The position numbers were made by a program, and so were the translations under genes. DNA of 64,000 bases, taken from contig DALYLR010000006.1 in the NCBI GenBank assembly GCA_031976175.1, forward strand, positions 1 to 64,000, read 5' to 3'. Below are positions 25,639 through 33,434 of the stretch, one piece after another; the stretch's first letter is position 1, and every line of letters begins with the position of its first letter. The notes beneath the pieces are model-generated. The model was not told the origin of the DNA. It searched no databases and worked only from the letters and a program-made list of their open reading frames with translations. Source of the DNA: DMER01 sp003451645 (GTDB lineage Bacteria; Pseudomonadota; Alphaproteobacteria; Micropepsales; Micropepsaceae).

Positions 25639-27732
25639 TTAATACAGGCCCGTATTGTCCTCAGGCTCAGGCTGACGATACGGACCATCGCGGGGCGGTG
25701 GTCTGCGATCCTCGTCCGGCCAATCACCAGAGCCGAAAAGCTCCTCAACGGAGCGCTCGAGGAGGCCCGGCGTGTCGGGCGGGGGCGGCAGGCGCGGTGG
25801 CGGCGGCGCATAAGGCGGTGGCGCCGCTGGCTGCTCCAAATAGTAACCGGGATCGGGCTGGGCATAGAGGTCAACACCGGGCAGAGGCCGCAGCGGCAGT
25901 CCCTTATGTGCCTGGCGCATGAAAGACTTCCACACCGAAGCAGGCAAGCCTCCGCCGACCACGCGGCGCGTAGGTGAATTGTCATCATTGCCAAACCAGA
26001 CACCTGCCACGTAGTCCGCCGAGAAGCCGACGAACCAGGCATCCCGGTAATCCTGGGTCGTGCCGGTTTTGCCAGCGACGGGGCGCTCGCCCATATCGGC
26101 ATTCTTTCCCGTGCCGGTCTGCACCGCATCAAAGAGCATGCGGTTCATGTCCTGATCTTGCGCGGAAGACATGACCCGTTTGCGCGTTTGCTCCTGACGC
26201 TGATAAAGCACGGTGCCGTCGCTGAGCTTTACATCGATGATGCAATAGGGCTCCGCCAAGTAGCCGCCATTGGCGAAGGAGGCGTAGGCGCCGGTGAGCT
26301 CCAGCAAATTGACCTCGGACGTCCCCAAGGGCAGCGAGCGATTGGGCTCCAGAGCAGAATCAATGCCAAGCCGTTGAGCGATGCGGATCACAGCGTTGCG
26401 GCCCACCTCATCCGCCAAGCGCACAGCGACGGTGTTGAGCGAGCGGGCAAGCGCCTCGCGCACCGTGACTGGTCCGCGATAATCATTGTCATAATTGTTG
26501 GGCGACCAGCCATTATCCTCGTAGGGCTCGTCCTCGCGGTAGTCCTCAGGTGAAATCCCCCGCTCGAGAGCGGTCAAATAGACGAAAGGCTTGAACGCCG
26601 AGCCAGGCTGGCGCTGTGCCTGAAAGGCGCGGTTAAAAGACGACTCGTTATAGCTGCGCCCGCCCACAATGGCTCGGACCGTGCCATCAGGCTCCATCGC
26701 GACAAGTGCGCCTTGGCTGACCTTACGCCGCGATCCCTCTTTGTTCAGGAACGTTGTAACGGCGCGCTGCGCCTCCCGCTGCAATTTGCGGTCGATGGTG
26801 GTGCGCACGATCACATCGTTCTTGCCCGTGAGGCCCAGCTTATTCAGCTGATCAATCGTGAAATCGGCGAAATAGCCTTCGCTGTCGATATCCTCGGAGA
26901 CCACGAGCTTCGGCGGGTTGGCCTTGGCCTTTTTGGCTTGCTCGGGCGTGATGATCTCGTCCTCGACCATGAGGTCGAGCACGAGGTTCGCCCGCGTCTT
27001 GGCCTTTTCATAATCGGTCTCAGGCGAATAGAGCGAGGGCGCGCGGGTGAGGGCGGCAAGCATCGCAGCCTCCGCCACGGTGACGTCCTTGACCGGCTTG
27101 CCGAAATACTGCCGCGAGGCGGCGTCGACGCCATATGCGCCGGAACCAAGATAAATGCGGTTCAGGTAATAGCTGAGGATGTCGTCCTTGGAGTAATGGC
27201 GCTCCAGCCAAAAGGCGATGAACAACTCCTCGAATTTGCGGGAGAACGTGCGCTCGGGCTTGAGGAAGACATTCTTGGCCAGCTGCTGCGTAATGGTCGA
27301 GCCGCCCGCGACCACATTGCCGGCCTCGACATTGGAGATCGCCGCGCGCATCAGGCCCCGCAGGTCAATGCCCCAGTGGTCATAGAACCGGCGGTCCTCA
27401 ACGACCAGAAAGGCGGCGGGCAGATATTTGGGCATGTCACGGATGTGCACCCGGTTGCCAAACGCCGCACCCCGGTTGGCAAAGACCTTGCCGTCCTTAT
27501 CCGCAATACTGACGGAGGTGGTCTTGTTGATCGCCCATATATCCGTACCCGGTGCGATATTGGGCGCGAAGATCGTATAGAGGACCACAAAGGCAAAGGA
27601 CAGGCCCAGGATGGTCGCCCCCGCAAAAGAGGCAAACCAGGCCCAAAGGGGGACCTGCGACAGGGAACGCAACCAGGTGCTCAACATGCGACGCGCGGGC
27701 CTCTTGGGCGTGGCAAATCCGGCCAGCCGCAT
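25639..27732 (-). CDS. Class A penicillin-binding protein 1A (glycosyltransferase/transpeptidase)
   Basis: A 697-residue bifunctional peptidoglycan synthase. A membrane anchor at ~35-60 is followed by a GT51 domain with VVEDRRFYDHWGID, GGSTITQQLAKNVFL and LERHYSKDDILSYYLNRIYLG-type sequence, then a transpeptidase domain with SAFK (Ser378) in RQPGSAFKPF, SLN in LARSLNTVAV and KTGTT. The C-terminus is a long Pro-rich, acidic, probably disordered tail. Length and layout match alphaproteobacterial PBP1A. It is divergent from the GH42 gene with only 79 bases between. Confidence 0.95.
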   Translation of the reverse strand: MRLAGFATPKRPARRMLSTWLRSLSQVPLWAWFASFAGATILGLSFAFVVLYTIFAPNIAPGTDIWAINKTTSVSIADKDGKVFANRGAAFGNRVHIRDMPKYLPAAFLVVEDRRFYDHWGIDLRGLMRAAISNVEAGNVVAGGSTITQQLAKNVFLKPERTFSRKFEELFIAFWLERHYSKDDILSYYLNRIYLGSGAYGVDAASRQYFGKPVKDVTVAEAAMLAALTRAPSLYSPETDYEKAKTRANLVLDLMVEDEIITPEQAKKAKANPPKLVVSEDIDSEGYFADFTIDQLNKLGLTGKNDVIVRTTIDRKLQREAQRAVTTFLNKEGSRRKVSQGALVAMEPDGTVRAIVGGRSYNESSFNRAFQAQRQPGSAFKPFVYLTALERGISPEDYREDEPYEDNGWSPNNYDNDYRGPVTVREALARSLNTVAVRLADEVGRNAVIRIAQRLGIDSALEPNRSLPLGTSEVNLLELTGAYASFANGGYLAEPYCIIDVKLSDGTVLYQRQEQTRKRVMSSAQDQDMNRMLFDAVQTGTGKNADMGERPVAGKTGTTQDYRDAWFVGFSADYVAGVWFGNDDNSPTRRVVGGGLPASVWKSFMRQAHKGLPLRPLPGVDLYAQPDPGYYLEQPAAPPPYAPPPPRLPPPPDTPGLLERSVEELFGSGDWPDEDRRPPPRDGPYRQPEPEDNTGLY

Positions 27733-27811
27733 CTAGACTGAGATTCGAACATCATTACAAGGGTCATGGCCATCACACTGGCCGGAATCTCATCAGGTTA
27801 AAGGAAATGTC

Positions 27812-29776
27812 ATGCTGGGCGTCTGCTACTACCCGGAGCATTGGCCAGAAGAATGGTGGAATGATGACGCAAAGGCGATGTGGGAGCTGGGATTAACCTT
27901 TGTCCGCATTGGAGAGTTCGCCTGGAGTGCCGTGGAGCCGGGTCCTGGCGCCTTTCAGTGGGGCTGGCTCGACCGCGCCATGGATGTGTTGGGCAAGCAC
28001 GGCCTCAAAGTGGTGCTGGGCACGCCAACGGCCACACCGCCCAAATGGCTGATCGATGCCCATCCCGATATCCTCGCCCATGATAACCATGGCCGTCCGC
28101 GCGGCTTTGGGTCGCGCCGGCATTATTGCTTTTCCTCGCCCGCCTATCGCCGTGAAAGTGCGCGCATCACGCATGCCTTTGCGGCGCGCTATGGGCACCA
28201 CCCCGCCTTGGCAGGCTGGCAGACGGATAATGAGTTCGGCTGCCACGACACGGTGCGCTCCTATAGCCCTGCAGCGCTGAGCGCTTTCCGCCGCTGGCTC
28301 GCGCATCGCTATCAGACCATCGCCCAGCTCAACGAGGCGTGGGGTAACCGCTTTTGGAGCATGGAGTACCGCACCTTTGACGAGATCGCGCTGCCCATGG
28401 GGGCGGTTACCGAGCTCAACCCCTCGCACCGGCTCGACTTCGCACGGTTCAGCTCCGATCAGGTTGCATGCTTCAACCGCGAGCAAGTGCACATCATTCG
28501 CCAGCATTCGCCGGGCCGCTTTGTCACCCACAATTTCATGGGTGCGTTCCTGGACTTCGACCACTTCAAGGTGGCGCAGGACCTCGATTTGGCGAGCTGG
28601 GATAGTTACCCCTTGGGCTTCACGGACTCCATCCCTTGGTTTGGCCTGAGCGAGCAGGAGCGCCAAACCTATGCCCAGACCGGGCATCCCGATGTCAGTG
28701 CCTTTCACCACGATCTCTACCGCGCCACGGGCCGGGGCCGCTGGTGGATCATGGAGCAGCAGCCGGGGCCGGTGAACTGGGCCATCCACAATCCCTCGCC
28801 GGCGCCCGGCATGGTGCGGCTGTGGACGTGGGAGGCCTTTGCCCATGGGGCGGAGTGCGTCTCCTATTTCCGCTGGCGCCAGGCCCCCTTTGCGCAGGAG
28901 CAAATGCATGCGGGCCTCAACCGCCCGGACAGGGTGCTGGATGCGGGCGGGCACGAGGCGGGCCAAGTCGCACGCGAGCTGGCGCAAGCCGGAGGAGCCG
29001 AGGCCTATGGCGCGGCGGCAGGCCAAGCCCCGGTCGCGCTGGTCTTTGACTATGAGGCCTTTTGGATCCACCGCATCCAACCGCAAGGGATGAGCTTTGA
29101 TCCGCTGGCCTTGGTGTTCGGCTGGTACCGCGCCTTGCGGTCGCTGGGGCTCTCGGTCGACATGGTGCCGCCCGGCGCGCCGCTCACGGGCTACCGCCTG
29201 ATCGTGGCGCCGAGCTTGCCAATCCTCAGCGAGGCGGCGCTTGCGGCCCTAAAGGCAGCAAGCGGCGTGGTACTCCTAGGGCCGCGCAGTGGCGCCAAGA
29301 CGGACAGTTTCCAGATCCCGGCAAGCTTGCCGCCCGGTCCGCTGCGGGCCTTGCTGCCCATCAAGGTCACCCGCGTTGAGAGTTTGCGCCCCGGCACGTC
29401 GCGGAGCCTGACCTTTGGCAATGTGACTTATGCGGCTCCCATTTGGGCGGAGTGGATCGAGGCGGGCGAGGGCGTGGAGACGCTGTCGCGCTTTGCGGAT
29501 GGAAAGCCTGCCTTCGTACGACACGGCCAGGTCCACTATCTGGGCTGCTGGCCGGATCAGGCGCTGCTCATGGCGGTGATGCGCGAGATGGCGGGCAAGG
29601 CTGGATTGCCCACGCGCGAGATGCCTGCGCATCTGCGCCTCCGGCAGAAAAGCGGGCTCACTTTCGCGATCAATTATGGCCCAGAGCCGGTGGATGCTGG
29701 CGCTCCTCCGGGGGCGCGGTTCCTGCTTGGCGGGGGCCAAGTGGGCGCGCATGATGTGAGTGTGTGGGCGGAGTAG
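27812..29776 (+). CDS. GH42 beta-galactosidase
   Basis: A 654-residue family 42 glycoside hydrolase cleaving terminal beta-galactosides with retention. The TIM barrel begins at once (LGVCYYPEHWPEEWW); the acid/base is E141 in WQTDNEFGCH and the nucleophile E315 in WWIMEQQPGPVNW. A trimerisation domain (~390-590) and a short beta domain end the protein, which is near usual family length. No signal peptide, so cytosolic. Unusually there is no sugar transporter, LacI-type regulator or other carbohydrate gene nearby. Confidence 0.94.
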   Translation: MLGVCYYPEHWPEEWWNDDAKAMWELGLTFVRIGEFAWSAVEPGPGAFQWGWLDRAMDVLGKHGLKVVLGTPTATPPKWLIDAHPDILAHDNHGRPRGFGSRRHYCFSSPAYRRESARITHAFAARYGHHPALAGWQTDNEFGCHDTVRSYSPAALSAFRRWLAHRYQTIAQLNEAWGNRFWSMEYRTFDEIALPMGAVTELNPSHRLDFARFSSDQVACFNREQVHIIRQHSPGRFVTHNFMGAFLDFDHFKVAQDLDLASWDSYPLGFTDSIPWFGLSEQERQTYAQTGHPDVSAFHHDLYRATGRGRWWIMEQQPGPVNWAIHNPSPAPGMVRLWTWEAFAHGAECVSYFRWRQAPFAQEQMHAGLNRPDRVLDAGGHEAGQVARELAQAGGAEAYGAAAGQAPVALVFDYEAFWIHRIQPQGMSFDPLALVFGWYRALRSLGLSVDMVPPGAPLTGYRLIVAPSLPILSEAALAALKAASGVVLLGPRSGAKTDSFQIPASLPPGPLRALLPIKVTRVESLRPGTSRSLTFGNVTYAAPIWAEWIEAGEGVETLSRFADGKPAFVRHGQVHYLGCWPDQALLMAVMREMAGKAGLPTREMPAHLRLRQKSGLTFAINYGPEPVDAGAPPGARFLLGGGQVGAHDVSVWAE

Positions 29777-29878
29777 GGGGATGCCATCCAACCTTGTCAC
29801 CCCGCAAACTGCGTGAGCAGTTGTGCAGGGCCCAGGACCACAGGCCTCGCAGGACTGACAATCGTTCGTGTTCATGGG

Positions 29879-29911
29879 TCCCGGGCTCTTTGCTGGCGCA
29901 AAGCCCCGGGA
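29879..29911. repeat. Intergenic GC-rich inverted repeat
   Basis: TCCCGGGCTCTTTG (29879-29892) pairs with CGCAAAGCCCCGGGA (29897-29911) with one bulge, and is flanked by GGG/ATGACG. The form GGGTCCCGGGCTC...CCCGGGATGAC resembles REP-like intergenic elements found in many copies in alphaproteobacteria. It lies between convergent genes and may also terminate transcription both ways, though no T-run is present. Confidence 0.5.
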
Positions 29912-29927
29912 TGACGTCGTGCCGACA

Positions 29928-30347
29928 TCATCCGCACCAGTCCGCGCCGCGGCCGCCCCAAGCGTGCGCAAGGCCCTCCGTAATCAGCGCCTCACCCAGA
30001 TCGGCCCCATTGATCCGCACACGCACAAGCGGACGGCCATAGCGGTCGAGGCGGCCATTGGGTTCGATACTCACCCCGCCGGCGCCAAGCATGGCGCGCA
30101 CGCGCTCAGTGGCCTTGAGCCCCAGGACCCGCTCGGCTTCGCAGGCGGGGTCGCGGGTTTCGGGTGCATCGGCATTCTCAAGCCGCAAGGACTGCGTACC
30201 CAATTTGATCGTGTCGCCATCGACCGCATAGAGCGCTTGGCGCGCCCGCGCAAAGCCCGCCCAATCGCCAAGCCCTGAGACTGTGCCGCTCAAAAAACTG
30301 AGCGCCGCGGTGATGCCCAAAATGATCCAGAATTGACGGTGCCGCAT
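29928..30347 (-). CDS. Staphylococcal-nuclease-fold thermonuclease family protein
   Basis: A 139-residue SNase-like protein with a signal/anchor (FWIILGITAALSFLSGTVSG). The OB-fold has YAVDGDTIKLG (Ca-binding Asp), RLENADAPETRDP (catalytic Arg-type position), then DRYGRPLVRVRINGADLGE and GLAHAW. The family Glu expected between the two Arg blocks may be E in CEAERVLG. The ATG at 30347 has GGGAG upstream; a GTG three codons earlier is possible. Exported phosphodiesterase is likely; activity unproved. Confidence 0.85.
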   Translation of the reverse strand: MRHRQFWIILGITAALSFLSGTVSGLGDWAGFARARQALYAVDGDTIKLGTQSLRLENADAPETRDPACEAERVLGLKATERVRAMLGAGGVSIEPNGRLDRYGRPLVRVRINGADLGEALITEGLAHAWGGRGADWCG

Positions 30348-30430
30348 GGGCGCCACTCCCTCTCACGATTGACCGCGATGCCACGGCCAGTGCAGACTCA
30401 AAGGACATATAACACAGGGAGAGCACCGCC

Positions 30431-31366
30431 ATGCGCCGCCAAATCATGATCATCGCCTCACTCATCGGCCTGAGCGCCGGGGCGGCCAGTGCCGCCGATT
30501 GGTACCCCTCCAAATACGGGGCGAACGACACGCTTGGCGCCGCCAATAATCTGAGTGCGGACAAAACCAAGTCGGCGGCGGGCCTTGTCAAACTCGGCAA
30601 GACCTATGCGCTGGGCCTCATCACCGATCGCAGCACGCCCGCCTATCCGCCGCGCAATTTCAACATGGTCATTACACAGAGCAATGACGGCATGGGCACC
30701 GCAATGGCGGGCAACCAGGTGACGGCCAATGATGACCTCCTCATCAGCTATATGGGCATCGGCACGCAGTTGGATGGCCTCGGCCATGTTGGCATCAATC
30801 ACCGCTACTATAACGGCATGCTCGCCAAGGATTTCGTGCAGCCGGGCGGCCTGAGCAAATTGGGGACGGAGAACATTCCGCCGATGGCCACGCGCGGCGT
30901 GCTGCTCGACATGGTCAAACTGACCCGCAAGAATCCTGTGCCTGCGGGCACCGCCTTCAATAAGGCCGAGATCGACGCCGCCGCCAAGGCCGCGGGGGTC
31001 ACGATCGGCAAAGGCGACGTGGTGCTGTTCCACACCGGCTATCAGGCGCTCGCCACCAAAGACCCGGCCAAGTTCATCGCCCAGCAGCCGGGACTGGGCA
31101 AAGGGGGTGCTGAGTATCTGGCGGGCCTGGGCGTCGTCGCCATTGGCGCCGATACGGCGGCGCTGGAAGTCATCCCCTTTGAGACCAAGACTGAAGCCTT
31201 TCCCGTGCACCAGATCCTGCTCGCCAAGAACGGCGTCCACATCCTGGAGAATATCAACACGGCCGAATTGGCCCGCGATGGCGCCACGGAATTCCTGTTC
31301 GTGCTGGGCCAGCCGCGCTTCAAAGGTGCGGTGCAAATGGTGGTCAATCCGGTCGCCATCCGCTGA
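30431..31366 (+). CDS. Exported cyclase-family metal-dependent hydrolase
   Basis: A 311-residue protein with a signal peptide (IIASLIGLSAGAASAADW). It belongs to the cyclase/kynurenine-formamidase superfamily (PF04199). The metal motif appears in the long-form variant: MGIGTQLDGLGHVGIN, where the shorter enzymes have HxGTHxDxPxH. Other blocks are MATRGVLLDMVKL, KGDVVLFHTGYQAL and the FPVHQILLAKNGVHILENI end. Probably periplasmic; substrate unknown. It is the last chromosomal gene before the GTA leader, 30 bases upstream of the first repeated element. Confidence 0.85.
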   Translation: MRRQIMIIASLIGLSAGAASAADWYPSKYGANDTLGAANNLSADKTKSAAGLVKLGKTYALGLITDRSTPAYPPRNFNMVITQSNDGMGTAMAGNQVTANDDLLISYMGIGTQLDGLGHVGINHRYYNGMLAKDFVQPGGLSKLGTENIPPMATRGVLLDMVKLTRKNPVPAGTAFNKAEIDAAAKAAGVTIGKGDVVLFHTGYQALATKDPAKFIAQQPGLGKGGAEYLAGLGVVAIGADTAALEVIPFETKTEAFPVHQILLAKNGVHILENINTAELARDGATEFLFVLGQPRFKGAVQMVVNPVAIR

Positions 31367-31395
31367 CGCGTACGGATGATAGGAAAATAATCTGC

Positions 31396-31453
31396 GCTGG
31401 CACCTTGCGGCGTGACGCTCCAATTCCTATCTGCCATACATCACCTGAATTGG
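31396..31453 (+). promoter_or_regulatory. GTA leader element, copy A (before the first GTA gene)
   Basis: 58 bases, 48 of which match copy B at 33312-33368 with one gap. Holds TTGCGG (31405-31410), a 17-bp spacer and TATCTG (31428-31433), and a dyad CCAATTC (31420-31426) / GAATTGG (31447-31453). Followed 3 bases later by a terminator hairpin. Candidate GafY-responsive promoter or loading site; that role is inferred. Confidence 0.6.
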
Positions 31454-31456
31454 CTT

Positions 31457-31496
31457 AAAGGGCGGTGGACCATCAGGGTCCGCCGCCTTTGTTTTT
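31457..31496 (+). terminator. Terminator-like hairpin in the GTA leader, copy A
   Basis: AAAGGGCGGTGGACC (31457-31471) pairs with GGTCCGCCGCCTTT (31477-31490) with one bulged G and one G-U pair, followed by GTTTTT. It stands 12 bases before the first GTA start codon, directly after element A, so it would block GTA expression unless read through. Confidence 0.75.
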
Positions 31497-31508
31497 GGGG
31501 CCGGAACC

Positions 31509-32036
31509 ATGGCCGATGAACGTAACAAAACGAAACAGAACGAAACAAAACGTAACAAACGCTCACCTTTAAGCGCCCTTGATTGGAGCACCATCCGCGA
31601 GGCGGTCGAGATCGAGGGCGTAGCAATCGCCGTGATGGCGCGCGCCTATGGCGTGTCAACGCAGGCCATCAGCAACCGCAAAGCCCGCGAAAACTGGATC
31701 GAACCGTCCCCCGATACGCAAATCCGCACGACAGAGGATCTGTTAAACATGCGCAATATGCGCGCCATTGGGCGCATCCTGAAATCCATGGAGAAGAAGC
31801 TCGCGGCCGCCGGAGACTGCACCGCCGCGGATGCGGATGAAATTGGCAAACACGCCCGCGCCGTGCAATCGCTCGCCCGCGCCGCAGAGGTTACCGCCAC
31901 CACCAAACGCAAGATCAAAGCCCATGAACGAGGCGAGGAAGGCTCTAAGATCGACCGTCAGGCGCTTGAGGCTAAACTCACTCGCCTTGCGGAAAAATTG
32001 GAGCGCGCGGAGCTTCGCGCAAAGCCTGACGGATGA
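31509..32036 (+). CDS. GTA g1-like small terminase subunit
   Basis: A 175-residue protein at the TerS position, just before the large terminase. The N-terminus is polar (KTKQNETKRNKRS), then a helix-turn-helix of phage small-terminase type: TIREAVEIEGVAIAVMARAYG with VSTQAISNRKARENW as the recognition part. The rest is helical and coiled-coil-like (LEAKLTRLAEKLERAELRA), suiting ring assembly. In RcGTA g1 is a reduced TerS with low DNA specificity, in line with random packaging. Its 3' end overlaps the start of the large terminase. Call rests on HTH and position. Confidence 0.72.
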   Translation: MADERNKTKQNETKRNKRSPLSALDWSTIREAVEIEGVAIAVMARAYGVSTQAISNRKARENWIEPSPDTQIRTTEDLLNMRNMRAIGRILKSMEKKLAAAGDCTAADADEIGKHARAVQSLARAAEVTATTKRKIKAHERGEEGSKIDRQALEAKLTRLAEKLERAELRAKPDG

Positions 32037-33311
32037 AGAGCATGCTCTGTACCGGGATTATTTCCCCCTCTTCGCGCATGACTATCAATTGGAGCCGGAA
32101 GGTGCGTGGGCCATCTGGCTGCTCATGGGCGGGCGGGGCAGCGGCAAGACGCGCGCGGGCGCCGAATGGGTCATGGAGCAGGTGGCGCTTGGCGCGGCCC
32201 GGCATGTGGCCCTGATCGGAGAAACGCTGGCCGATGCACGCGATGTGATGATCGAGGGCGTGAGCGGCATTCGCCGCGCGGCCATGGATCGGGACGAGCG
32301 GCCGCGCTTCATCAAATCCGAGCGCATGCTGCGCTGGAGCAACGGGGCGCAGGCGCGCATATTCTCCGCCGAGGACCCGGACAGCGTCCGCGGCCATGCT
32401 TTTGATCTCGTGTGGGGCGATGAGTTTGCCAAATGGCGCTATGCGCAGGAGGTTCTGGATACGACTTTGTTTGCCCTAAGGGTTGGTGAGAGGCCGCGGA
32501 TGCTGATTACCACGACGCCGCGCAACCGGCCGGATTTGCGGCGCTTGCTGAACGAACCGGGCTTGGTGGTGACACGTGCCCGGACATTGGACAATGCGGA
32601 TCATCTGTCGGCGGAGTTCCTGACACGGATCGTCAAGCGTTATGAAGGGACGGCCCTTGGCCGTCAGGAATTGGACGGCGAATTGCTGGAGGACGCGCAA
32701 GGGGCCTTGTGGAACCGGGCGATCATCGAGGCCGCGCGTGTGCGCGCTGCGCCCGCTTTGTCGCGGATCGTCGTGGCGGTGGACCCGCCGGTATCGAGCG
32801 GCCCGGCGGCCGATGCGTGCGGGATCATCGCGGCTGGNNNNNNNNNNTGCGCTACTTCACGCTGGCCACCGCCGTGGCCTTCATCGCGGCTGGCGTGGCG
32901 CAGGACGGGCGCGCCTATGTGCTTGAGGACCGTTCCGCCCACGGATTGACACCGGCGGCATGGGCTGCGCGTGCGCAAGCGCTCTATCATACCCTGAAGG
33001 CAGATTGCCTGGTGGTGGAGACCAACCAGGGCGGCGAATTGGTCCGTACCGTGATGGCACAGATAGATGCCAGTGTGCCGGTTCGCGAGGTGCATGCCTC
33101 GCGTGGCAAGCGCGCCCGCGCCGAGCCTGTCGCCATGCTCTATGAACAGGGCCGGGTGGCCCATGTGGGTGCGCTTGCCGAGCTTGAAGATCAGATGTGC
33201 AATTTTACGGGGACGGACCCTAAGAGCCCTGACCGGCTCGATGCTTTGGTTTGGGCGCTGACGGAGTTGATGTTGAAGCGCGATGCTGTGGTCAGGGTGA
33301 GAAAAGTGTGA
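31987..33311 (+). CDS. GTA large terminase (g2), interrupted by a 10-N assembly gap
   Basis: The packaging ATPase/nuclease. The left part has MGGRGSGKTRAGAEWVMEQ (Walker A ~48-55), LVWGDEFAKW (Walker B), and TTTPRNRPDLRRLL (coupling motif). The nuclease part has VVAVDPPVSSGP before the gap and VVETNQGGELVRTVM and DRLDALVWALTEL after it. The two sides are in different frames around N32838-32847. ATCGCGGCTGG occurs on both sides (32827 and 32883); merging the two copies removes 56 bases and gives IIAAGVAQDGRAYVLEDRS in one frame, the expected family sequence. Start is uncertain: TTG at 31987 (LRKNWSARSFAQSL) or ATG at 31924. Confidence 0.85.
32838..32847. other. Assembly gap of 10 N
   Basis: Ten unknown bases inside the large terminase. 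The real gap length is unknown. A direct repeat ATCGCGGCTGG flanks the gap and the 35 bases after it, pointing to a join of overlapping contig ends rather than true missing sequence. Confidence 0.95.
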
Positions 33312-33368
33312 GCTGCCCCTTGCAGCGGCACGCTCCAATCCCTATCTGAGTTACATCACCAGAATTGG
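33312..33368 (+). promoter_or_regulatory. GTA leader element, copy B (before the portal gene)
   Basis: 57 bases matching copy A at 48 of 58 aligned positions. Keeps TTGCAG-N17-TATCTG (33320-33348) and the dyad as CCAATCC / GAATTGG. It starts immediately after the terminase stop codon. Conservation of hexamers, spacing and dyad in two places argues for function. Confidence 0.6.
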
Positions 33369-33380
33369 ATCAGAGTTGAT

Positions 33381-33414
33381 GGCGGCAGCGAGGCACTCGC
33401 GGGCCGCCTTTTTT
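33381..33414 (+). terminator. Terminator-like hairpin in the GTA leader, copy B
   Basis: GGCGGC (33381-33386) pairs with GCCGCC (33403-33408) and GCGAG with CTCGC inside it (loop GCA), followed by TTTTTT (33409-33414). It lies 20 bases before the portal start, in the same relative place as the hairpin of copy A but with a different sequence. Confidence 0.8.
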
Positions 33415-33434
33415 ATGGTCAGGACACAGACGAT

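Noticed and set aside
26713..27741. A 342-codon plus-strand frame over the PBP1A gene
   Set aside because: It is antisense to intact transglycosylase and transpeptidase motifs and is composed of frame-mirrored residues.
27893..29086. A 397-codon minus-strand frame within the GH42 gene
   Set aside because: The opposite strand encodes a full GH42 enzyme with both catalytic glutamates; long antisense frames are expected at this GC content.
30458..31423. A 321-codon minus-strand frame over the cyclase-family gene
   Set aside because: The plus strand has a signal peptide, ribosome site and conserved domain; the mirror frame has none.
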